From Diplodia intermedia (Eukaryota; Ascomycota; Dothideomycetes; Botryosphaeriales; Botryosphaeriaceae), in NCBI GenBank assembly GCA_021495925.1, contig JAKEKT010000093.1, positions 1 to 64,000 on the forward strand: a stretch of 64,000 nucleotides of DNA, given 5' to 3'. Position 1 is the first letter of the stretch. Each line of letters begins with the position of its first letter. A program made the position numbers and the translations under genes. This document shows, one piece after another, positions 35,612 to 45,953 of the stretch. The notes under the pieces were generated by a model. The model was not told the origin of the DNA. It made no database searches and saw only the letters and a list, made by a program, of their open reading frames with translations.

Positions 35612-37994
35612 ATGGACAACCGCGAAACCGGCCGCAGCATGGATTCCTTCGAAACAATCAGCTTACGAACACTAATGACGGGCGGCAGACACTTGGAAAG
35701 GTAAGTTGCACCAGGCAAATAGTGCCGTTCTCCGCTAAGCAAAATGTTCGATTTTTCAAAGCAACTCCGCCTCCCCCATAGCCGAGTACTCGGCGTCAGC
35801 CAACGCCACCCTGTTTCCATCAATTCGATCGTCTGCTTCACCAACAGCGCCATGGAAGAAGGCATGGCACGGAGTGTGCAGGACTTGCAAGAATCCTCTC
35901 AAGCCCTTGAAAAGCTCAACAGCCTGGAAGAACGGACTTCATCTCGGACGCTTGGTATGTGGGTTGGTATTGGCCTGCAATATCGGCCTACTCTTGCTGG
36001 GAGCCTTCCGCGATGGAGGATATCAAAGCGGCATTGGAACCATCTTCCGAGGATCTAAGAAGAACGTAGACAAGTGGAACACCGTGTTCCATGTGATTGT
36101 CAATGTTCTCAGCACAGGCCTTCTTACTTCCAGCAACTATTGTATGCAAGTTTTGAGCGCCCCGACTAGGAAAGAAATCAGCGACGCCCATTCAAAAGAC
36201 ACTTGGCTGGATGTTGGCATACTAAGCCTTCGAAACTATGCCCATATTGACCGAAAACGGGTATATGCTGGTCTTTTACTCGCGTGCTCCTCCATTCCTT
36301 TACATTTGTTGTAAGAAAGTCAGTACCCCATTTATGTCCCGCACATACTAATATCTTGAAGCTACAATGCCGCTATCTTCAAAATTACGACCAGTCAGAA
36401 CTATACCGTCCATTTTGTCAACGCCAGCGATGTCTCGATGCTTTCAGAGCTCAACTTCACCATGAAACTGACGAACAAGGCCTGGAATTCCCAATATGAT
36501 ACGCCTTACGTATCAGCAGTCGGAGACTTGTATCTTGTGGCTGATATGATTGGGCTTTCACTAAGGTTTTTGCCCGAAGACTCTGGATCTCAAAAGGTGT
36601 GCCTACATGTCAACCCTGTTAATCAATGGACCGAGGTGGAGCTGGGCAAGTTCACATCCGCCAGGCCCGGTACAGACATGTTCATTGGATATCCCTCCGC
36701 GGAAACTGGATTCAAAGACTGCAACGGTAGCGACTTCCTATGGCCAACGATGCCGGTAAACCTTGCAGGAGGGCTCAGCATAACTGAATACATGCGATAT
36801 GAGAATAACTCATGGGTCACCCCTTCAACCCCTTCGACGTCGGTTGATCGGATGCCGAGTTTCCGGGTGCTTTATGGACTGGCGGCTCCACGGTCAACGA
36901 GTAGTCGGGTCCAGATCAGCTTGTATTTCATGATCACCGTAATCTGTTGCAATGTCCTCAAACTGGCCGCCATCTCTTGGACCTTGAGAAGGCCGCTATC
37001 GTCCCAGATCATGACCGTGGGAGATTGTATTGGTTCTTTCCTGGAGAGTCCTGACCCCGTTACCGCTGGATTGTGTACACTTGACAGGAAGGCTGCGATC
37101 AACAAGGGTGACGTGGCTGAGATCCACCAGCCTCGAGAGATGAGGCTCATTGACATGTTATGGGGAAAGCACTTTTCATCCCGGTTCATAGTGTAAGCAT
37201 ATAAGATTGTCTAATACTTCCAATTTATCTGCAGCAGTACGCTAACCATGCTTTTCAGGCTCTTCATAAATTCGCTTACTGTCTTACTCAGTTGTCTCAT
37301 GTTGCCAAATCGATCAGACATGGGTTGGGGAACCGCTTCGGGCACATACCTTCCATTTACACCAGATTCTCTCGATTCTTCCGGAATTCTTATCAATTCT
37401 TTCGTCGCAAACTTCCCACAAGTCGTACTTTCATTCTCTTACTTCTCTCTCAACCGGATATGCACCTCTATCTGCTTCGAACGGGAATGGAACCGTTACG
37501 CCTCGTCTCGAAAGACTCTCAGAGTCACTAAGCCACAAGGCAAGCAAAGAAGTACACATTTTCTGCAGCTTCCTTACAAGTGCGCGGTTCCGATGATAAT
37601 CACATCTGGTGTGCTTCATTGGCTTCTTTCGCAAACCACCTTCCTGAGCCGATTGGAACTGCTCAGTTTTGACGGCTCACTGGTGGAGTCAGAGTCTATC
37701 TGTAGGACCGGGTATTCCCTTCTCAGTCTGCTGGTTTTTACCGCCTGCTTCATCTTGTTTATCATTGCGCTTGCTCTAGCCGGCTTACAGAAGCATGTCA
37801 TGATTTTACCAGAGGCCAGTCACTGCAGCTTGGCAATCTCTGCGGCTTGTCACCCAGGACCTGAGGATGTTGCTCACCATTTGGAGAGCGTGCAATGGGG
37901 AGTCATTGAGACGGCACAGCATGGTGGTTTTGAGCACTGTTCGTTTACCAGTGAGGAGGTGTCAATGCCAGTGGCTGGCGAACGGTATAGATAA
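35612..37994 (+). CDS. DUF6536 multi-pass membrane protein
   Basis: Four exons: 35612-35700, 35762-36310, 36362-37192, 37259-37994 (734 aa). The conserved N-terminal block (WKNGLHLGRLVCGLVLACN, GSKKNVDKWNTVFHVIVNVL, LLTSSNYCMQVLSAP) is that of the fungal DUF6536 family. Further membrane segments occur around VQISLYFMITVICCNVLKLA and in the last exon (LLSLLVFTACFILFIIALALAG). Function unknown for the family. Codon use is noticeably less GC-biased than in the flanking mevalonate kinase, which fits an accessory gene. Not obviously part of the terpenoid region. Confidence 0.85.
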
Positions 37995-38635
37995 GCTTCA
38001 CTCTCGTATGTGATGAAATTCAAAGCGGGGTCAGCGGGTGCTTACGGAGCCTTGAGATAGAGAGAACGGGACATGCATTAACCAGGCCCATGCGACCTTT
38101 GTGCGAGACATTAACGGACACGCTTGGACAATCTGCGTAATGTACGTGTTAATGGTTACTACGAAAGATGCTCGGAAGCTGAGCCGTGCAATGTGGGGTC
38201 GGCGAAGTTCCCCTCACTAAAACTCGGAAAGCGCAGCCTATCTAACCAATGCTCTATTCTTAATCATGGTAATCATCACAATCTCGGTTTGAGTCATCGA
38301 TACAGTCAAAATCCCGTATCTCCCGGCTATCTGCCAAGATCCAAACCTCTCCGCTGGTCGGCATGAATCATCGGGGCTATTGCAGATGCAGAAACAAAAG
38401 TCGCTTGTATGTACGGATGAAGTGAGGCCTTCTTCCATTAGTCCATTGTGTTAGCGCCTCCCCCTCCCCTGCGAAACATGTTGCCCTCCGAAGGGGCGCG
38501 GGGTAATATTATTATTAATCTTGCTGACGCTACATGTGACCGCACCAAATATAAGCCTCACCTGGCCCCGGCGATATTATTGCATTTCCAAACTATCTCT
38601 TAGCCTTCAGCTTTTGTTTTGCTCGGTCGCATCCA
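37995..38635. other. Intergenic, AT-richer, nothing recognised
   Basis: About 640 bp between the DUF6536 and esterase genes. I see no gene, RNA or repeat. Confidence 0.5.
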
Positions 38636-39804
38636 ATGGCACTCCATACGCTGACATGGATTCTCCTTCTACTTCGAACGGTGATATGCACAGGCTCACA
38701 GCCCACTCAGAGTTGCAATCAGCAGTTCTCTGCTATAGTGGCTTTCGGTGATTCATTTACGGACAATGGTGCCAACAAAGATGACCCTTCACTCCTTTCG
38801 TGCGATTCGCTAAAAATTTCCGATAGGCAACGGCTCATGGCTCTTATCAAACAAGACCTGGCCTCAAAATCCCCATTAGTACGTTGCAGCATTCGTGCTG
38901 CCATGAGGGTTGGAAATAATAACAAGAACTTATAGCTATAACGGGGCGTTTTCAAATGGCCCAGTCTGGATTGACTACGTTGCTGCCAACCTTTCTGTTC
39001 CGCTGGTAGACTACGCAGTAGGAGGCGGCAAGTAAATCACTTCCCGTATTCCAAATGAACTGACCCTAACGACCCTCAGCAACGACCTCCAACGACCTCA
39101 TCCAGGGCTACACGGGACCCAACTCAACCCTTCCCGTTCCTTCCATCGACCAGCAGGTCTCCGCCTTCTTGCAGGATCCCCCAAGCGAAATCTCAACGGA
39201 AAATCTCCTCTTCGTTCTCTACGGAGGTGCCAATGACATCCTGTTCAATCCGAACATCACCGCATCGCAAAGCTTCCGAGAAATCATGGCCAGTCAATCT
39301 GCGCTCTCCTCAAGGTTTCCAAACGCGACATACTTGATACTGGACTATCCGGACCTCAGTCGTATCCCATACGCTTTCTACATCGCCTGGCTCGCAAAAC
39401 AGGAGCTTCATGCATTCAGCCAGGGGTTGAGCTCCCTATATCGGCAGCTCGTAATGCAGAACACACTGGAAGCGTCATCCCAGATCGTCTTCGTTGACCT
39501 ACCGGAGCTTTTCGACCGCTGGGACTACTATGCAGAGCCCGGTAGTTACGGTTTCGACCCCTTGGGAGCATATGGAAGCTGCTTGGTAGGCATCTATCAG
39601 GAAACAAGCAATGTGACCGTGTGCCCCGAGCCAGACGTAAGAGTGTTCTGGGACGAGTACCAGTAGGTTCATTCCAATCCGAAAAGCTCTAAAAGCTACT
39701 CGTGCTGATGAAAGGGTAGCCCCACGAGTCATGCGCACTCTTTCATTGCGCTGAAAGTGCTTGATGCGTTACAGATTCACAACATGCGTATCAAGAGAAG
39801 ATGA
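38636..39804 (+). CDS. Secreted SGNH/GDSL-type carbohydrate esterase (CE16-like)
   Basis: Five exons: 38636-38768, 38827-38878, 38936-39027, 39080-39662, 39720-39804 (314 aa). Signal peptide MALHTLTWILLLLRTVICTG. Block I nucleophile FGDSFTDNG, oxyanion block YNGAFSNGPVWIDY, GGATTSNDLIQGYTG, block III YGGANDI, and the catalytic Asp/His region DEYHPTSHAHSF formed across the last intron. The third intron starts with GC (GGCG|GCAAGT) and the first has a weak GTGCCA donor. Resembles fungal acetyl esterases that act on hemicellulose. The small exons were placed by restoring conserved blocks in phase, so minor boundary errors are possible. Confidence 0.85.
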
Positions 39805-41757
39805 GGCAGGAACGCTTTTGGCAAGAGCGACCGCAGGGCAGACGTCACGGCTCAACCATTAGCCAGAAGAAGCTTCATCGGCTAGTCAGTCCGTCAATTT
39901 AAATGCGGCAACAAGATATTCATACATGTTCGAGATGTGTGGGAGCCCGAAATGCGGAATAAATTTCTAACCACACGGGTTGCTCCAATGAGACTCAGGC
40001 CATGCCACAGCAGGTGACAAGATTTGAGCCCCCTGAGCTCACTGAGCATCATTCACTCTTCGTACATGGGTTATCGGGTTTATCATCTTGCATTTACGTC
40101 TGGAGATTGGATTACAACGGGGTTCGTGGTCGCAAGAACAGCAAGAACGACAGTTGGTTGGAAGAGGCCATTTTTCGAGGACTATTGACAGGTTTCGACA
40201 TCATTTCAGAATATGAGCGTTATCACCGCACCCAGAGAGCAGAGAATTGCAACAACCAGAGGTGACAGGATGAACAGTAGTAATTACCTTCAACCCGGGT
40301 TGCCATGTCCTTCCACCATCTTGTTGAGGCTGGCTAAAGGATGCATTGAGATGCACGGTAGACAAGAGCGCCGAACAACGGCGTGCAGAATAGGCTGTAA
40401 GGTAGGTCTCAATTTCCTTCCGCGAATGCAAACCACTTTTTCTGGGCATACCGAAGTGTTACGCAGGGTTTCGCAATTTAATATCACACGGCTCGATACG
40501 TGCATGTTGTGCCAATGTTGCTGCGTGGCTATGGACGAGATCCGATAACATGGACCAATCAACACGAAGACCATTACGTAGTCATGTCCTTCGCAATATC
40601 TCTAGAGCCCGGTATAGCGGGATGTGGGATTACAGGAGGAAAGAGGTGCGCAAAAACAAATGTGTTGCATAGCGCTAATCTGTTTGCCATTGGCTTTCCC
40701 TGCTCCGGTTGCATCGAAGGCTACCATGTACGGTCAGAAGACCTATGTATGTACCCCTGTTGTGATGCCGGAAAATTCGTATAAAATTGGAACCTGAGCC
40801 GGAAAAACAGCCCCGCAAAGCACGAAGAGAATGAATCACAAAGCCCTATTTATCTTACAATTAATGAAGTCCTCTGCTTATCGAAGTTTCCTTTTTGTTT
40901 GATGTACACCTCTATATTCTGCAGTCAAGATAGCTGCGAAGTATTTGCTTCGGAATAGATTAACATGCCTACCTCCAAGTGCGTGTACGCTGCGCATCCG
41001 AGCGGTAAGGTGGGCTGTCAGCCGGAATCTCGCTGTCGGCCCCCACATCACTCACACTCAACCCCGCCTTTCCCAACCACCTGTCTCAAACACCCACCCC
41101 ACCATGCTAGCTCTTGTCGCACAGATTGAACATTGTCTTGACTTGACTTCAATTCGAAGTAACTAGGCTCAGACAGCTCGTAGAGTGGGCTTTCCAACAT
41201 AATTCAATTCTTTCTAACTCGTCATCAGTATACACACCCCTGAGAAGCGCTCTGATTTTGCAAACTACATGGGCTAGGGCTACGTCATGAGCTAAGAACT
41301 CACACTGGGACTAGGGACGATAAGAAGATATCTTTTAGGGGGGAAAAGCACGTGTAGAGAGAAGTCCAACGTTGCGCGCTTTCTGAAGGAAGCTCATGTG
41401 GCGCCGAAATGAAATAGAACTACCACTTGCCACAATAGCGGTGATGCCCAACTGGGGTGTCACGATGGCTATGCATATGGTGGCGTTTCCAGAGCTCACT
41501 CAAAATTAAGGTCGGATCGAGTGTCAGTATTGCGCATGGCCGACAGTGCCCCCACAAACCCTGAAAAAAAAAAATAGCTTGAACGCCGTCGAGCTTCTCA
41601 TGAGTGACAATATCGCCGTAGTATTACACAAACCGAGGGAAGATGGCTGCAGGCTGCGGAACTCTGAGCTAAGCTCAAGTAAGAATGTTCAAAGGAGTAT
41701 GCAGGCCCTTTAGAAGATCGACTTGACCACCCTCCCGCTCATGCGGTATCCGTCATC
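39805..41757. other. Gene-free accessory stretch
   Basis: About 1.95 kb, AT-richer than the housekeeping part. Open frames are short and have no family look. Around 41040-41165 a pyrimidine-rich segment precedes a 20-codon frame, which may be a promoter remnant. No tRNA or transposon coding sequence recognised. Confidence 0.5.
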
Positions 41758-42390
41758 ATCTCAATCAACAAGGTGGTCACCTCAGACGCAGCAATCTACG
41801 GCATGACGGCCGACGCGAACCTCGGAGGAGACCAGCTCGAATGGGTTGGAGGGTCTGTTACGCATTAGATAAAAGCAAGCATTGCGCTGACTACCGCCAC
41901 CACTTCGCATCTGCTACTCCGGCTACCTCCCTTTTGAACACCCAGCTTCGTTCCTCGTCCAACGTCTCCCCGCAGCCAAGATATCCTCGGCCACTGTTCC
42001 GATGTGGGCAGCGACCGACAACTTCGCCAGCCTTGCCGACGTCCGCTTCATCATGGGCATGACGGAGGCACATGTCTGTGTCCAGTGTGCAACGTCTCCA
42101 CGGTCAAGTGGTGGAAGAACAAAGAGCAACCGTTTCGCATCCCCGCTCGAACTAACACCTCCTGTTGCTGCTGCTTCCGCTGTTGTTGTTGTTGTTGTTA
42201 TAAACAGCTGGCTGTCCCAATCCCCATCCATCTTCACCGGCGTCATCAGCTACGGGATCGGCAACGCAAAAAAACATCGCTCCTCTCGCCAGTTGGAGGC
42301 TGCTCTTTCCCTCGCCCTCCCCCCGGCGGCTTCTCCCTGCTGTCTTCTTCGCGGACTCGCCCACGCACGTCGCAATGCCGCCCGCTAACA
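41758..42390 (+). pseudogene. MFS transporter (Dal5/ACS family) pseudogene, N-terminal half
   Basis: Pieces in several frames match the first half of a Dal5-type permease in the right order: INKVVTSDAAIYGMTADANLGGDQLEWVGG (41760s), SGYL/HPASFL-like text near 41930, ATDNFASLADVRFIMGMTEAHV (42008-42075), VKWWKNKEQPFRI (42103-42142), IFTGVISYGIGNA (42233-42268) and a final LASWRLLF...FFADSPTHV. Frames change several times and a TGT/GTT repeat sits between pieces. The C-terminal half is missing; an assembly gap follows about 150 bp further on, so some loss may be technical. Confidence 0.8.
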
Positions 42391-42543
42391 GCTACACGAG
42401 CGACGGCCAAAAAGTGTCAGCCTCGAGCCGGCCGGCGTCAAGACCAAAACAACACGGGCGTCCAAGGCAAAAAAAAATGGTAAAAGGTCTATAAGTCTTC
42501 GGCTGGTAGAATAGAAAGTAGGGGGCCGCTGATCTTTTTTTAA

Positions 42544-42553
42544 NNNNNNNAAG

Positions 42554-42596
<43 letters not shown>
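42544..42596. other. Assembly gap (7 N) followed by a poly-A run
   Basis: N at 42544-42550, then AAG and more than 40 A up to about 42596. Most likely a collapsed or uncertain homopolymer at a contig join. A retroposon poly-A tail cannot be excluded but nothing on either side supports it. Confidence 0.95.
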
Positions 42597-42598
<2 letters not shown>

Positions 42599-42866
42599 AA
42601 GCGGTGCTGGATTGCGCGACGCCCTGTCGCACCCCGAATGACCCGCCCTCCCCCATGTTAGCAGCAATCGTACTATTTGTCGTAGAAGTGTTGTTGTTTC
42701 CCGCTGCCGTCGTCGTCGTCCCGTCGTCGTATGGACGCAAGGATCCACGCACGGACCATGCCCGCACGATCCCTCGTCCCGGCCCTTCTCGCCCCACCCC
42801 GAAACGCGCACACAGCTTTATATTGGCCATTGCCCAACGCTCTCCTCATCGCACAAGAAGCGCCAC

Positions 42867-43015
42867 GGTCTTGTGGTCTAGTGGTATGATTCTCGCTTAG
42901 GGAACACTCTAAGTTAACATTTGCGAGAGGCCCCGCGTTCGGTAAGTCGTCGATTCGAGTCCTCTTCGGAGAAGCACAAAAAACTGACGGAAATTCCAGA
43001 TCCGCGGCAAGACCC
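42867..43015 (+). tRNA. tRNA-Pro(AGG) with a canonical intron and a second, T-loop intron
   Basis: Acceptor GGTCTTG (42867-42873) pairs fully with CAAGACC (43008-43014); discriminator C at 43015 as in eukaryotic tRNA-Pro. A box TGGTCTAGTGG at 42874-42884. Anticodon stem CTCGC/GCGAG encloses TTAGGG and T38. Intron 1 (42903-42921, 19 nt) sits at the canonical 37/38 site and its CTCTAAG can pair with the anticodon loop. T-stem CCGCG (42933-42937) and CGCGG (43003-43007) pair 5/5 with loop TTCG + ATC only if 42942-42999 (58 nt) is removed. That segment begins GTAAGT, has CTGAC 12 nt before its end and ends CAG, like a fungal spliceosomal intron, and includes GATTCGAGTCC, close to a B box. The spliced RNA is a regular 72-nt tRNA. 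Whether it is functional is not shown. Confidence 0.82.
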
Positions 43016-43027
43016 CAGTCAGCTTTC

Positions 43028-43041
43028 TTTTCTTTTTTTTT
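43028..43041 (+). terminator. Pol III-type T-run terminator for the tRNA gene
   Basis: TTTT at 43028-43031 and a T run at about 43033-43041, beginning 13 nt after the mature tRNA end. Confidence 0.6.
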
Positions 43042-43488
43042 GGCTTTTGCTTTTCTTTTTTCTTGCTGCTAGCCTGCTGCGGCTTGGCTCGTCTGGGGGC
43101 CGGAAGATTTTCTTTTTGCATGTACCTCCGGGTTTCGATGCTCTCATGTGGGTCGCCTTTTGGTGTTCACATGTATTTTTCCCATCCTGCAACTCACGTT
43201 GAGGGACTTGGAAGGACTGGTTGTTCGAATTGAAAAAATTTATGATGAATCCTGCTCGATGTTCAGGCCAAAAAAACGAAAGAAAGATGTAGGGTCGAAG
43301 GGAGGGTAAAGACAAGCGCGAGGACGTCTGTCAATCTGGAGCCTGCCGTCCCTTGCAGGACACTCAGTGTTTCAGGCATCGACATCCACACGTAAAAAGA
43401 AGAGGCGTGGTGGAATGGTAAGAGATAGAAGAAGAAAAGGATAACGAAGGCAATCCGAGAGAGAGAGAAGCCAACGAAACACGTCCCC

Positions 43489-45052
43489 TCACCGTTTGTA
43501 CTGCACGTTGAACGGCGGCGGCTCGACCTTGACCTCGGGCGGCCAGTACTGCGCAACCAGCCTGGACACATCGCACGCGAACCCGGCGCGATCCAGCGCC
43601 TGCTGCACCGCCCACCCGTCGCGGTCGCTGCACAGCAGTCCCAGCTTCCATCTCCGGCCATCCTCGTCCGCTCCAATCTCCCTCTCCGCCCCGTGGCCCG
43701 ACGCCTGGACCAGCTCTCCGCCGCCGCCTCGGCCTCCGACGCTGCTGCCATCTTCATCGGTGCCGCCGCCGCCGCCGCCTCCACCACCGCCCGCAGTCGC
43801 CAGGCGGACGTCGCGCAGCGGGCTGAGGAACAGGGCCATTTGGTCCGGTGCGGCGACGAGGCCGGTGCGCAAGCAGATGCGCAGGTCGCGCAACCCGCGC
43901 ATCTGCGCCACGGCCGTGCATGCGTCGCGCCAATGCTCCCACTCCCAGTGCGCGCGGTCGATTTCCATGCTGGGCATGGACTCGAGCAGCGGGTGCTGCC
44001 AGTACAGCATCGAATCGAGCGTCGGGTCATACGGCGGCTGCTGTTGCTGCTGAGTCCGTGCGGGCGGTGCGTCTCCTCCTTCCACGACGTCGTCGTCGCC
44101 CTCGTCGTCGTCAAAGTTGCGTTCGTGGTCGACGTCGTGGTACACAATGGCTGCCTCCTCTTCCGGTAAGACGGGTCCGTTGGTGGAACGGAGTTGCCGG
44201 ATCAGGGCGTCGTAGTGAGCGAAGAGCGGGGCGCGGAAACTCCAGTGGAGATGAAGGGTGCGAATGGAATTCCAGCGCGGGGTGCGGAGATAGTCGTACA
44301 GGCTGGTCAACGTGCGAGGGGATGTGAACTGGAAGGTGTTGCTTTTGTAGAGAAACGCGACGGCCTCGTTGTATCTGCGCTCAATCCCGTATTAACTGCC
44401 GTATGCCTACCTGTATAGTCTCCACGTGGTCGTTTGTTGTTGCGAGATGGTTTTGGAGAACAGAGCGGCGTCGACGCCCTCTCCTTGTTCCCCGCGGTGC
44501 ATGTATGAGAGAGAAACGGAAGCCAAAGAGACATTCAAGAGTCGCGACTCACACAAGCTTGCAGACCAGCAAGACGGCCGCCACGCCCCTTACGTCTGCA
44601 TTTGCCCTCCTCCTCGCCGCCAGCTTGACGTCAAAGTCGGTGAACTCAGTCGCAGCCAGCAGCGTACAGTGGAAGCACGAGGGCCTGCATTCCAGGCAGC
44701 GCTGGCCGAGATACCCACGATAGCCCTGTCCATGTTGCTGTTGCGCCAGCAGAGCGGCCGCCGACGTGGAGGCGTGCTCGCTGTAGGATTGCGCAAGGTG
44801 CAGGTAGCGCTTGCCGACGGCCTCCTCCCAGATGAGCAGGCGGATGTCGTGGGGCAGGCGCAGCAAGGCTGAGCGCTGCTGTTGGTCGGCGGGCTGATCC
44901 GTCCCAAGGGCGCCGGGCGCCGCGGTGCGTTTCGGCAGCGAGAGGGCAGCGGGCGCGGGATCGGCTCTGGATGCGGCCGTTCGACGGGCAGAGTCCAGGT
45001 GGAGTTCGGCGAGCTGGCGATCCAGAGGTGTCGTGCCGCCATGGTCCGACAT
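43489..45052 (-). CDS. DUF7730 (F-box-like) fungal protein
   Basis: Two exons, 45052-44553 and 44374-43489 (461 aa). The block RLPHDIRLLIWEEAVGKRYLHL, followed by LLVCKLVYNEAVAFLYKSNTFQF formed across the intron and LTSLYDYLRTPRWNSIRTLHLHW, is characteristic of the DUF7730 domain common in fungi. Gln-, Asp- and Gly-rich low-complexity inserts separate conserved parts. Function unknown; similar proteins have an F-box-like N-terminal helix. Not related to the terpenoid genes as far as can be seen. Confidence 0.85.
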
Positions 45053-45953
45053 CGTTTCTGTCTAGCTTCGGCGGGCTGTGGGTGCTCGAGGTGTCAGCTT
45101 CACGCGGGATCGGTTTGTCCCGAAGCGGTGCGCGACAGACTGGAGGCCCCTCTCGCAGCACACATTTGCAGGTCGGACGTCATCAGGCCGGCTTGGGCGC
45201 GTGGGAGCAAGAGAGCGCGCGTGAAGTCGAGCGCTCGATCCCTGTCGAGTTACACAGATCCACCCGCCAGCCGCATCCGGCTTAGCGCGGCCAAGAGCAT
45301 CGCCTCTTTGGGACATCCCAATGAACTTCCGTCTTCCGGTGAAGCCGTTTTCATTTCACGTTTTTCTTCCTACATAGCCACAAAAGCACTGCTGTCTGCT
45401 TCTCGTCCTCCAATCGCCATGCGTGCTACCCCTCCCCGTCCCTCGTGGCCCCGGCGCCGCCGATGAGAAATGCCGCAATCCAACATCTCTCGACCATGCC
45501 CACAGTGCCCGAACCCTGGCTTTTGACCTCGAAACAGTAAAACGAGACAAAGGAAATCGCTGGAAGCCACTCGTGATGCCCTGCCCCGGAATGGAACGTG
45601 TCGGAAAGGGGGCAGGGCTGCTAACAAAACCGTCGAGAATCGAAGTAAACTGGGAGAACGCCCGAACAATGTCTGCCGTCGCACATAAGGAGAAACGAAA
45701 TGAAGACAGGCTTGTTGCAGGTCCGAAATCCCACCGACGCAAGAAAGGAAATAAAGACCTGACTAAGTAGGCTGGAAGGTGTCCAAAGCAAAAGGAAAAT
45801 ATTGCGGAAATGACTCTGGTCGAGGCCCCAGTATACGACGTAAGGGAGAGGGAAAAGAAGAGACGCCGAGCTTCTGCCGGTCCAACCCATCCCAAGAAAA
45901 CAAACGAGACTTTTGGTTACCCCCAACCACCGATAGTACTCCGTCACAAGTGC
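45053..45953. other. Intergenic, nothing recognised
   Basis: About 900 bp between the start of the DUF7730 gene and the stop of STE50, both on the minus strand. Probably promoter of the former and 3' UTR of the latter. Confidence 0.5.

Noticed and set aside
41101..41166. Short frame after a pyrimidine-rich, promoter-like segment
   Set aside because: Only about 20 codons and no continuation through plausible introns.
1..42390. MFS 3' end at 1-789 and MFS pseudogene at 41.8 kb as two halves of one split gene
   Set aside because: Both are Dal5-type and cover different halves, but the left one continues off the window edge and 41 kb of other genes lie between; nothing supports a single origin.
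42551..42596. Poly-A run as a retroposon tail
   Set aside because: It abuts an N gap and no element body or target-site duplication is visible; an assembly artefact is more likely.
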